Shown: one piece after another, positions 1 to 10,699 of the stretch
How the letters are laid out: each line of letters starts with the position of its first letter
Numbering within the stretch: the stretch's first letter is position 1
NCBI GenBank assembly: GCA_015179025.1
Contig: WHUX01000051.1
Span: 248,001 to 312,000, forward strand
DNA length: 64,000 nucleotides
Origin: Terfezia claveryi
Lineage: Eukaryota; Ascomycota; Pezizomycetes; Pezizales; Pezizaceae
Direction of reading: 5' to 3'
The notes under the pieces: generated by a model
The model's database searches: none
What the model was told of the DNA's origin: nothing
What the model saw: only the letters and a program-made list of their open reading frames with translations
Program-made: the position numbers and the translations under genes

Positions 1-2016
1 GTTGCCATACCCTGGTAGTCCGCAGAAGAGGTAAGAGGCTGCCCAAGGAAAAGGGTCAAGGCCATGGAAGGCAGTGTCGCGGAGGTATGGCCTTATGGCG
101 AAAAATATGAGACTGAGGATGATGGTGTATACTAGGGCGGCGTAGATGTATTTCCGGCGCTGGGCTTGCGCATGGGTGAGGGATGTAGCCCAGGCGAGGG
201 GGGAGGGTGTAGAGTACCCCATCTTCCGTCTTGCAGGTGCTGTAATGGAGGAGGTAGCTGGATTGGGATTTGTAAGTGGGAGGACCCCCGGGGTGCTATT
301 CGGAACAGGGCTCAACACAATTGACACGGGGAACTTGTTTTTATTCCCATCAACACATTTAAATGCAACAGTGTCAGGGCCAGCAGTTGTCGAGTTCCCC
401 CTCATCATGCTCCTAAAGAACCCTTGCCCTTCGGCATGCTCACTTTCATCCGCTGATGATGCGTATTCACCCTGGTCACTCCTCCGGGCAAGGTTCCCTG
501 AAAACCTCCCGATACTCCGGACAACCTCCCCAGCACGCCTGAACCTGTGCCTCGGGATGCGGGAAAGTTGCACCAACCAAGTGATCAGATCCGAACAACC
601 AAGCATAATCCCAAATCCACCTATCCACAGAAGCGACTTTAGAACAATAGCCTGCGGGCTTGCGCTGCTAATGAGTAGATTCACTAGTCCGGTGGACAAT
701 AGGCGAATCTCCGTCATTGTTAGTGACGGCTGGAGCGTATATGCTAGGACATCAATGAGTGTCTTTTGCAAAAGCGGAAGATATGATAGTGTTTCCAAAA
801 CCTCCCTCTCTAACGAAGTAACAGAAGTTTTTAGATTCATGTAAGAGGAGAGCAAGGTGGGTATAATTAAAGGAAAAAGGGAGATAATCCATTGATATGA
901 GAAGTCGGTGGGGAATAACTTCGGAGGCAGGGATGCTAGGGTTAATATTAAATTTTGGAGGAACACAGATGGCGAAATAGATATTGAAACTGCTAGGGGA
1001 AAGAATATAGGGTAGAGTAAGGGAGCGGGATCAATTGATCGAGGAAGCTGTATTAACGATGATAATGCTAGTGGTGGAGATGACGGTGATGATAAGGTGG
1101 TGGTTATAGTAGCCTTCCATAATCGTGTGGATATAATTCTCCGGGAAATGATAATAAGAGGGTACGCTACCAGAACGCCGCAAAACGCAAAACACCATGA
1201 GAGAGTTTCTACACCAGTCCAACGTTATCATCACCCCGTCCGTATGTCTAAACCCTAACGCCATCGGCGTGGACACTCACCTATCCCAAACTCCCCACAG
1301 ACCACCCCCCAATTCCTCCCCTCGCCTCCATCCCTTCTCCTCCCCGCTAGGCAAATCCCTACTACACCCCCCATCAACGCAATCTCCACACCTCTTCTCA
1401 CAAATGCAATCTTTTTTCTCCTCCTCTTTGCCCCTCCTCCTGGACAAACTCCCCCTTCTCCACCCAATAGCACCTCCTTCTCCCTAATCCTCCCCTTCCC
1501 TTTCCTATTTCTCTCTGTCAAGTCTTCCTCCACTCCTCCACAGTCCCCGGTAGTCCCTCCCGTGACATCCCCACAATCCTCCTCCTCTACCTCTTCCTCT
1601 GGCCCAAGCAACCCCTTACTTCTGTTCTTTCTAGGAGGGGCAGGTAATTTTTTTGGCAATTCATCATCCGCTTCCGTCCCCGACTCTGATCCCAAACTCG
1701 GTCCTTGATTTCGCATGGCCCACGCCACAGCCCCTGGGCTCCGCGACGATAAGGCTGTCGGGGAAGGTGTAAATATTGGTGTTTGTGATGGTGGTGAAGG
1801 CGTAACCCATGAAATCGTTCGCCTATCCGAACCTCTACCCACCAGCTGCGTCCCTTCAGCCTCAGCAGCCATTTCACGTATACTCCATCTCCGAATCCCA
1901 ACTGGCTTCGGCTCCGTATGTGGGCTTTGTGTACGTCGGTATGGACGAGGTGATCTCGAGAGGTTCCGGAATCGGGTCGACTCGTCGACGTCGAAGTCTG
2001 AATTCTGGGCAGTCAT
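1..2016 (-). CDS. sec59: Dolichol kinase Sec59 (partial, 3' end beyond window)
   Basis: Phosphorylates dolichol with CTP in the ER membrane, supplying dolichyl phosphate for N-glycosylation, O-mannosylation and GPI anchors. Two exons are visible: 1281-2016 (start ATG at 2014-2016, protein begins MTAQNSDFDV) and 1-1208, joined across a GTGAGT...TAG intron in phase 1. The N-terminal ~200 residues are polar and show the SRSPRPYRR and SGTEADDE segments typical of filamentous-fungal Sec59. Then come hydrophobic helices, the DPAPLLYPIF block and an SSPQAIVLKSLLWIGG block. The window opens inside the protein (…LFCGLPGYGN), so the C-terminal catalytic CTP-binding region lies outside. Family assignment rests on these remembered conserved blocks; I am confident but could not align it. 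Confidence 0.85.
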
Positions 2017-2643
2017 GAATATGGTATCTATTTCTTTGGGACTGGGAAGTATAAGTACGACGGGCGATGCTATCCTGACGTATGGCAATCCCGTGAAGCT
2101 TACTCGGCTCTATTTAGTTTTGCAATACGTCAGCGAGTGAGGGTGTGGTGCTAATTACAAGCTCAACGTATTCTCATGCCACACATAATTGTAAGCACTC
2201 CAAATTCTAAGGTGGGCAATGTAAACGAAGGATATATATACAGGGCTGAGGCAGATGCAAGATGTTAAGCAGACAACAGAGAATTTAAAAAAAGGGACTT
2301 CTGGTGGACCTCAGTCATGGTGCGTGTGCATGACTTTTTGGGTGTCATGGGCGCCAGGTATACCAAACGACTGTGGAGGGTGTTGTGCCAACCAGACTAA
2401 CCAAACGAGAGTACTTTTCAGTACAAGCGTTGCCAAGAGTGGGTGACTTTACTTTGTTTACTTACTCGTACTGTGGTTAATTTTGGCAATGGCCCATTAG
2501 ATGCTGTTCCTGGGTGAGAGGACAGCTAATCTACAGAAGAGAATATGTACACAACTATTCTGCTAGGTAGATGAACATCACACACTACATTACACCTCAT
2601 ACACACTGATGCACGCTGAATGACCATATACAATGCAGAAGCA
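2017..2643. other. Intergenic, sec59 5' side / gpi2 3' side
   Basis: No supportable gene. Contains one end of the dispersed short repeat (GTGCCAACCAGACTA at 2385-2399). The short open frames here are not conserved-looking. Confidence 0.6.
2385..2399 (+). repeat. Single terminus of the TAGTCTGGTTGGCAC repeat family
   Basis: The sequence GTGCCAACCAGACTA matches the outer end of the MITE-like element seen more completely near 16.6 kb and 23.6 kb. Only one end is recognisable. Confidence 0.6.
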
Positions 2644-4152
2644 TTACCCCTCCCACTGCCTCCTAATTATAGGCTTCGCCGGGTCCCAGGGCCCATGAAT
2701 CTCATTCTTATACCTCTGCAACCACATCAACCACCAACTACATCCCCCCATAATCCCCGGACCCATTAGTCCTATCCAGCCCCAGGCCCAGCCCCACCCC
2801 ATGTTCATACCCAGCCCCACAGCTGCTCCCCCGACTAGCATGACCGTTAAGGCAACATGGCCATACCAGCTTATGTGTCTTAGGTACCGCCTGAATACCG
2901 GAAAGAGACCGAATACCTCAATAGAGAACAGCACTAGGGAGAACACATGTGTGGTGGTAGGTAGGCGGGATGCAAGCACGACGGAGGCCATTATGGCAGC
3001 ATTGGTGGAAAGCGATGCAGGGAATTTAACAGATACACCGGAGCCGTAGTCGAAGGAAAGACAATTTGCAATGAATAGCCAGCTTGAAATTGCCCAGATA
3101 GAGTCCGAGGAGATTGACTCTGTGAGGGAGCGCAGGATAGGGGAGAGTCCGAGAAGGGTACAATAAATCAAAATAGCAGATTTTGCAGTGCGGAGACGAC
3201 GGAGGCGTTGCTGCCGGCGACGATACGCGAGGCCTTGCTCTTCCGTAAGTGTGCTGGAAATATTTCGGGTGTGCCGGCCTTTGCCTCTTGATTTCAGACT
3301 GTTGTTACGACTGGGAAGGGCGATGCTGGGCGAGGCGGAGTATTTGCCTCCTTGAGGATGTTTTGGCTTGCCATTTTGCTGTTTCGAGGGATTGAGAGTT
3401 CGTTTTACAGAGGATGATGCAGTAGATGAGGGTCGTGGGTGGCAGTTTTCAAGGGATAGTTGATGTTGATATCTGGGTATAGGTGTATGTAGTTCCGGAG
3501 TAGGCGATGACCCTCCGTTAGGTACTTGAAGATGAAGATCTAAACTTTGTCGTTTTGTGTTTCGAGTGGGTGAATTGGCCCGTGAAGTATTCTTTGACGC
3601 CCCCTGATTATTATTCCCTTTTCTTGTTGGCGAATGAGAAGGGGTGTTGACTGCCGAATATATTGGCCCTGGGGGCCCCGCCTCCGGGCTCCTCTTCTTT
3701 GAGACCACTGCTTCCCTCACCTCCCATCCCATATCCCATACCCAATAACCCAGCACCGTCAACACACTACTTCCACCTGCCACCACCACAGGACTTGCTC
3801 TCTCCGTAAATATAGCGATGAAGCATGTGATGAAAATGACCACGGAGCTTAGGTGCTGCGTAATGACTGTACTCTCAGCAACCAAGGGCCAGAAGTCATA
3901 GGGGTGGACATTGACATTCCGCTGGAGCTGGTTCAGAAACGAAGAGTCAACCCAATTGTCGGGGTAATTCTGCTTCACCCAGAGGAGCTTGCGCCAGGGT
4001 TTTTGTCGGGTCGAGCGGCTTCGGGAGCCTGTCCGGGAATGTGTATTGCTGCCTCCCGCATGCCCCCCTCGTGGAATTGACGTGCCAGATTCAGTTATTA
4101 CTGCGTGACTACCGTCCGGCCCATGAGCATGAGCTCCATTGGAGCTTGCCAT
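2644..4152 (-). CDS. gpi2: GPI-GlcNAc transferase subunit Gpi2 (PIG-C)
   Basis: Subunit of the ER complex that adds N-acetylglucosamine to phosphatidylinositol, the first step of GPI-anchor synthesis. It is an uninterrupted 502-residue frame, rare in this intron-rich window. After a polar 50-residue N-terminus comes the family block KPWRKLLWVKQNYPDNWVD, then FLNQLQRNVNV and the STVITQHLSSVVIF helix. A low-complexity Ser/Lys-rich insertion (about residues 150-300) separates this from the C-terminal multi-helix part, which contains FGLFPVFRRYLRHISWYGH. Gpi2 in filamentous fungi commonly has such an insertion. It lies tail-to-head behind sec59, a gene of the same glycolipid supply route. Confidence 0.93.
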   Translation of the reverse strand: MASSNGAHAHGPDGSHAVITESGTSIPRGGHAGGSNTHSRTGSRSRSTRQKPWRKLLWVKQNYPDNWVDSSFLNQLQRNVNVHPYDFWPLVAESTVITQHLSSVVIFITCFIAIFTERASPVVVAGGSSVLTVLGYWVWDMGWEVREAVVSKKRSPEAGPPGPIYSAVNTPSHSPTRKGNNNQGASKNTSRANSPTRNTKRQSLDLHLQVPNGGSSPTPELHTPIPRYQHQLSLENCHPRPSSTASSSVKRTLNPSKQQNGKPKHPQGGKYSASPSIALPSRNNSLKSRGKGRHTRNISSTLTEEQGLAYRRRQQRLRRLRTAKSAILIYCTLLGLSPILRSLTESISSDSIWAISSWLFIANCLSFDYGSGVSVKFPASLSTNAAIMASVVLASRLPTTTHVFSLVLFSIEVFGLFPVFRRYLRHISWYGHVALTVMLVGGAAVGLGMNMGWGWAWGWIGLMGPGIMGGCSWWLMWLQRYKNEIHGPWDPAKPIIRRQWEG

Positions 4153-4774
4153 CGTGTTCTATCGTCAGATATATGTTTCGGCTGCCAGCACTGCAGAAGG
4201 AACGTTGACACAGAAGGACTGGGTGGTTGCGACCTTGCCGATACTCGCGTAACCATCATATATTGTGGGGAAGCATCATGGAATTAGCTTCGCAATATTC
4301 CGATGTCGAGGTGAAAATTGTCTGGAGCAGGGAGGGCATGTGCATGTAGATCTGGTTACAAGCCTGTTGGGAGATCTGGGGACAGCTAAGCTAAGCTGCA
4401 TCGGAGCTTGGCAGGAAAGCATTCCATCATCACATACGTCGCTTCCACGAGGCCAATGACGAGTAGTATCCTGGGTGTCCTGCAAGATTCTGTAGATAAC
4501 CGACGGTGGTGATGTCGTTTTGTTTGGTGGCCAGACCGGCGATTTCTTGCATTCCGCTGTCATGAAACGGGTTATGGGGATCCGGACCGGAGGCTTGGCG
4601 GACGACATGTCAGGTACGGAGTAATGTACTGTAAGCCCACAGTTCTGGAAGGGAAAATGTTGACGGGGGCCCATCAATATTCACCAATCTTGAAATCCCC
4701 CGTTATAATTCTTTTCTACTTTCATCCACAAGATAGATACCATTGACTTGAAGTTGAATTCAAATTGTTTCAAT
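4153..4774. promoter_or_regulatory. Divergent intergenic region gpi2 / cytochrome b5-FMN dehydrogenase
   Basis: These 622 bp separate two divergently transcribed genes and presumably carry both promoters. No clear TATA box or other named site could be assigned with confidence; a CCAAT pentamer occurs near 4453. Confidence 0.4.
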
Positions 4775-6582
4775 ATGCTGGATGCTGAAGAAGGTAAGTT
4801 TCACGCGGATCCCCTCTCCCCCCAGCATAAAACGCTGCACTAGTGCGATAGATGCATAAAAATGGGTGCATGGGCTTTCTCCCATGCAATGTTTATATAT
4901 AATCCAGACTGACAACCCGTTGAGATTTTGCAACCAGACTAGCTAACAATTTGCCCTGGAACCTTTATAGTTGCAAAGCACAATAGTCGCAAGTCTTGCT
5001 GGGTCATTCTCTATGGGACAGTTTATGATGTTACTGGTATCTTCATCAGTCTCCTCTGCATATGCGCATAGCTAACATCTTCTCAGACTTCGTTGACTCC
5101 CATCCCGGCGGTGCTAATGTGATCCTCCAACTCGCAGGGAAAGATGCTACAGTAGAGTACGACCCAATACACCCTCCAGGCCTCCTAGAAGAAACCCTCT
5201 CCAAGTCTCAAATCCTTGGTCCAGTTGATCCTTCCACCATACCCATACTCAAACCCCCTCCACAACGGCCAGCCGCTCCGGCAGCTACATCTCCCACCAC
5301 TACCTCAAAACCGAAGAACCCGATCTCTCATGCCCCCCTGCCTCCCCTCTCAAACCAGCTCAACATAGCCGACTTCGCCCTCACTGCCGAAAAGACCCTC
5401 TCCCCCAAAGCCTGGGCGTACTTCTTCTCCGCATCAGACGACCTCATCACCAAAGAACACAACTCTTCTGCAATCGCCTCCATCCTCCTCCGTCCCCGGA
5501 TTTTCAAAGATGTAGAGTATGTTGACACCTCTATCAAGCTCCTCGGTACCCAGCCTTCGTCCTTACCTTTATTTGTTGCTCCAGCTGCGATGGCAAGACT
5601 CGCGCATCCAGACGGGGAGGCTGGAATTGCCCGCGCGTGCGGAAAAAACGGTATCCTCCAAATGGTCTCCAATAATGCATCCATGTCCCCCGAGCAAATC
5701 GCCTCAGCTCGAGCCTCTCCATCCCAAAACCAGTGGTTCCAGTTATACGTGCAGACTGTACGGGAAAAATCCAATAGAATTCTTCAACGGGTAAACGAGG
5801 CAGGTTACACTGCCATTGTACTCACTCTTGACGCTCCCACCCCAGGGAAGAGAGAGGCAGATGAACGGGTAAAGAATTTTGGAAACACAACTTCCGCCAT
5901 CTCCGGAGAAGGCGTGGCTAATCCGTCAGCAAATACGGGGGAAGGTCTAGGCCGGGCGTTGTTTGCTGGAACATCACCGAACCTGACTTGGGCGGATTTA
6001 GAGTGGCTGAGGAGTCAAACCTCATTGCCAATTATATTGAAGGGAATTCAAACCCATGAAGACGCACTCCTTGCTGCAAATAATCCTCTTGTCTCTGGGA
6101 TCTTGCTTAGCAATCATGGTGGCAGGGCAATGGATACCGCGCCCCCGCCTATCTATACCCTTATGGAAATCAGGAAATATTGCCCGGAGGTGTTTGACAA
6201 GGTTGAAATATACATTGATGGAGGAATCAAGCGAGGCACTGCCATTGTCAAGGCGTTATGCCTTGGGGCGAAGGCTGTGGGGATTGGCAGGGCGACGCTG
6301 TTTGGGTTAGCAGGGTATGGGGAGGAAGGGGTTGACAGGGTCATTCAGATTCTGAGAGAAGAGATTGAGACATGTATGCGTTTGTTAGGAGTTAATTCTG
6401 TGAAAGATTTAGGCTTGAATCATGTAAGTTCCTCCATGAAACCACTTCTCTGCAGATTTATGCCAACGAGAGTTACTCTGAAGGTCAATACTAGTGCTAT
6501 TGATCACCTGCTATATAAGACTCCATCTCATGAGACTATTAGTGTTACGAGGTTCGTTGAAGATGTTAAGGCGAAGTTGTAG
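4775..6582 (+). CDS. Cytochrome b5 domain + FMN-dependent 2-hydroxyacid dehydrogenase (L-lactate dehydrogenase/cytochrome b2-like)
   Basis: Predicted oxidation of an L-2-hydroxyacid such as lactate, with electrons passing from FMN to heme. Exons: 4775-4793, 4971-5036, 5087-6423, 6484-6582 (506 residues). The first three exons build a b5 domain starting directly at the N-terminus ([14 protein letters not shown]…DSHPGG heme-ligand motif…[14 protein letters not shown]). A proline-rich linker follows, then the FMN barrel with [38 protein letters not shown], the active-site SNHGGR and the phosphate-binding [10 protein letters not shown]…VGIGR. Classical Cyb2 carries a mitochondrial presequence before b5; none is visible here, so a cytosolic enzyme is likely. 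Substrate (lactate, glycolate or other) cannot be read from sequence. The last intron (6424-6483, 60 nt) has no stop and keeps frame if retained. Confidence 0.87.
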
Positions 6583-8044
6583 AACCGGTTCTATAGAGAG
6601 TCTAACAGGGAGATATTCCATCATAGAGTTATACAGCGCTGGATGGTCTGGGACAGGAAGTTAAGCATTAAAATTGCAATGAAGGACCCCAGACTTTAGG
6701 TCACAGTCAGCTACTACATAGTAGATGAAAAGAAGTTCCGCCACAGGGCCTGAGGAATTGTCAGATATATGTCATAAAGTTGCTTGATCTCACCTTGAAC
6801 CAAAGCTGTGCACCTCGGCCTGTCCTTGAATTTAGGTATGTAGTACAGTACATATGCTGTACTAGCCCTACCTGTAATCTGATTTTTATAGATTCAAATA
6901 TATGAACTACAGATACTCAGTGACTACAAAACCAGATTATGACTTGAGGTATCGATAACGGAATTTTGTATATATTACTGATACCCGACAACCCGAATAT
7001 GTTTGGTTGTTCACCCTTCCTGTGTTCTTTCGAGTCGAGAAACCTGCCAGCAAACTTCAAATATTCAAAAAAAAAACATTTAAAACATTTTTGTGAATAC
7101 AAAAAATACGATGTACATACCTACTTGATTTATTATATCAATATTATTTATTACCCACTTGTAACCTATTATTACTTTATCTACGATCTTAGTCAAACAA
7201 CCAAGGATATTAGAAGAAAAAGGGAAAAAAGAGTGACCCAAGAAGAATCTGCAACGAAATGACAAAGCTGAAAATGGAAGGAAAAAAAGTAGGAAGAAGT
7301 CAGACGGCTAGCTATCCATTATTTTATTGAGGTACCTGTCTTGAAGTTAATGGTCTTGGAAAAAACTGCCAGTGATTATACCTCTGGTGCCCTTGATCAA
7401 GTTAACCCTGTTGGAGGCTGATATACCGGGGGATACCTACTTACCTATATACGTAAACCTGTTCTAGCATCTGATCTCGTCCTTTTATATGAAGTATCTG
7501 GTATTTGCAACACTACCACTGGCCGCTGAACCTTCTGCTGTGTAAATCTAAAGCAAGTAGGTACTCCATTCCTCATCAGATAGATAGTTCATCCAAAAGT
7601 TGAGGTGTCCTTCTTCTCGTAGTTGGCCCTTTCACTGAATTGTGCCTCTTTCTAGTGCTGAATTCTCAACAACCTGACTCGATGTTGTTGGACCTGATTT
7701 CGCACGACAGCTGAACATGTTTGTTTTTTTGTTTACTCTAAATTCCACCAACCGCAACCCCTTCCCTTGCCATCTGGATTATACTCCGTCACCTTTACTT
7801 GCCACTCTACAAAAGATGTGCGAAAGGTCTCTGATTATATTGTCCGATACCATACGTATCCCCTCGCGAGATGTGACGGTGAGTGCAGACTAGCTGCATC
7901 ACTCTAAAATTTGCAGCTGTAACCGCTTGTTCTTGGCCCGGTCCGTAATTTTTTCGGCCCAAGTTTTTTTATCCCCCGGATTATAACCTTCAAATACAGC
8001 TGCTTTTTGGGGGGTTTGTTTGCAGGAATTTGAGTTCATTCACG
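6583..8044. other. AT-rich intergenic region
   Basis: No gene recognised. The part 6900-7260 is very AT-rich; small open frames on both strands there are composition artefacts. The last ~100 bp form the leader of mef1. Confidence 0.6.
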
Positions 8045-10699
8045 ATGAGAGGTCTTCAGGCGCTCCGATCCGCCTCCTTGCCAGTGCTGCGTACCAGCTC
8101 CAGGTCCCTTCACACACGGACTGCGAGAATAAAGCAGCTCACGAGTGTTGTGGGGAATGCTGTGGGTGCGCCGACACGGGTTCCTGGTGCAGGGGTTGCA
8201 CTGAGAATTGTACCCTTTGCCGGATTGAGGAGGGTCCTGGGGATGAGGTATCAGAGTGGGGCAGCCGCTGCGGCGTAAGTGTGCACCTAGATAACTAACC
8301 TATATCTTCTTTGGAGAATTGGAATTAACTGACCTTGACTCTTACAGAGTCGAAGCTGATACAGGGCCGGAGGTGGAGGTGGTAGATGTTGCCGAGGTGT
8401 TGGAGAAGATGCCAGAGCAGGATAGACTTCGGTTAGATCGAGTCAGAAATATCGGGATTGCTGTTCGTCCCCTCCCGCGCCAGGAATATCCCCAACCCCA
8501 TACCGAAATCAATTGACTGACTGTAGTGATTATCCTATCACAGGCACACATCGACTCCGGAAAAACTACATGCACAGAACGAGTCCTCTTCTACACCGGC
8601 CGAATCCATGCCATCCACGAAGTCCGCGGCAAGGACGCCGTCGGCGCAAAAATGGACTCTATGGAACTCGAACGCGAGAAAGGAATCACCATCCAATCCG
8701 CGGCCACATTCTGCGACTGGACGCGGAAGGACCTTGAGGGCGGGGAGGATAAAAATTATCATATCAATTTGATCGATACTCCTGGACATATCGATTTCAC
8801 GATTGAAGTCGAACGCGCATTGAGGGTGTTGGATGGGGCCGTGATGATTCTCTGCGCGGTGTCGGGAGTGCAGAGTCAGACTACGACGGTGGATAGGCAG
8901 ATGAAGAGGTATAATGTGCCGAGGTTGAGTTTTATCAATAAGATGGACCGGATGGGTGCGAACCCGTGGAAGGCGGTCGATCAGATTAATCACAAACTTA
9001 GGATTGCGGCTGCGGCGATCCAAGTCCCTATTGGGCAAGAGGATGGGTTCAAGGGTGTGGTGGACCTCATCAGGATGAAGGCTATATACAACGAAGGACC
9101 CCGGGGGATTAATATCGTTGAGTCGGACGAAATCCCAGCAGACGTCAGAGAGCTTGCGGAGAAGAGACGGAAAATATTGATTGAGACATTAGCAGATGTG
9201 GATGATGAGATCGCCGAGATCTTTTTAATGGAAGAAACACCCACCCAAGCACAGATCAAGGCCGCCATCAGGAGAGCTACCATCTCTTTGAAATTCACCC
9301 CTGTACTGATGGGTACTGCACTGGGAGATACTTCTATCCAACCTATGCTAGATGCTGTCTGCGATTACCTCCCTAACCCATCCGAGGTCAAGAACCTTGC
9401 ACTCGATCGCCGACGGGAGGAAGCTCCACTTACCCTCCTCCCTTACGACGCACAGCCGTTCGTGGGGCTGGCGTTTAAACTCGAAGAAGGGAATTATGGC
9501 CAGTTGACGTATATCCGAGTCTACCAAGGCTCCCTCAGAAAGAGCATGAATGTATTCAACGCACGAAACAACAAGAAAATAAAAGTCCCCCGCATTGTCC
9601 GCATGCATTCCAACGAAATGGAAGACGTGGATCAAATCTCCGCTGGGGAGATTTGCGCCGTGTTTGGCGTGGACTGCGCATCAGGAGATACATTCACCGA
9701 TGGGAGTGTAGCATACACAATGACTTCTATGTTCGTCCCGGAACCAGTTATCTCCCTCTCCATCAAACCAAAGAACACAAAGGATACACCCAACTTCTCA
9801 AAGGCTATCTCGAGGTTCCAGAGGGAAGATCCGACGTTTAGAGTCCATGTTGACCAGGAGAGTCAGGAGACGATTATTTCTGGAATGGGAGAGCTACATT
9901 TAGATATTTATGTTGAGCGTATGAGGAGGGAGTATCGCGTGGACTGTATTACTGGACAACCGCAGGTGGCGTATAGAGAGACAATTATGGAGAAAACTAA
10001 CTTCGACCATACACTCAAAAAGCAGACTGGTGGTGCCGGTGATTATGCTAGGGTTGTCGGGTATATGGAACCTACTGGGAGTCTTCTCGAGAATAAATTC
10101 GAGCATCAAGTCTTTGGTGGATCTATTTCTGAGAAGTTCTTATACGCATGTGAAAAGGTATCCTTCCCCCCCTCACCAAAACCAAAAATTCGCTCGGATG
10201 GAACCACTAACCCACACCCCAATAGGGTTTCATGAACTCCTGCGAAAAAGGCCCTCTCCTCGGGCACCGCGTTCTCGGTACGCATATGGTGATTAACGAC
10301 GGAGCCACGCACATGACCGACTCTTCTGAAATGTCCTTCAAAATCGCCAGTTCCCAAGCCTTCCGAAAGGCCTTCATGGCCGCACGCCCCACCGTTCTCG
10401 AACCCCTCATGAAAGTTGTCATTACCGCGCCCAACGAGTTCCAAGGAAACATCGTCGGCTTGATGAACAAGCGAAACGCGGTTATCGAGGAAACGGATAT
10501 CGGGGTCGAGGATTTCACGCTTTATGCCAATTGTAGCCTGAATCAGATGTTCGGGTTTAGTACACAGCTGAGGGCGGCGACCCAAGGGAAAGGGGAGTTT
10601 ACGATGGAGTTCAGCCATTATAGCCCCGCGGCTCCGCAGGTGCAGAAGGAGTTGGTAGAAAAGCATAGGAAGGAGCTGGAGGAGAAACATAAGAAGTAG
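8045..10699 (+). CDS. mef1: Mitochondrial elongation factor G1 (Mef1)
   Basis: GTPase that translocates the mitochondrial ribosome. Exons 8045-8274, 8348-8462, 8544-10157 and 10226-10699 give about 810 residues. ATG at 8045 was chosen because the upstream in-frame codon at 8030 is TTG. The N-terminus ([20 protein letters not shown]…) is Arg/Ser-rich without acids, a mitochondrial presequence. Motifs in order: P-loop AHIDSGKTT (spliced across the exon 2/3 junction), switch [27 protein letters not shown], then the EF-G domain IV/V blocks [19 protein letters not shown] and the C-terminal [18 protein letters not shown]. The second donor is the weak GTTCGT. All key residues are present; function is secure. 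Confidence 0.96.

Noticed and set aside
146..844. 232-residue plus-strand frame
   Set aside because: Antisense to the second exon of sec59, whose minus-strand reading shows conserved family blocks.
6917..7265. Overlapping frames on both strands
   Set aside because: AT-rich DNA with no codon bias or conserved segment.
8030..8044. Upstream start for mef1 (MSSFT)
   Set aside because: The codon is TTG; the ATG at 8045 is the first AUG and begins a good presequence.
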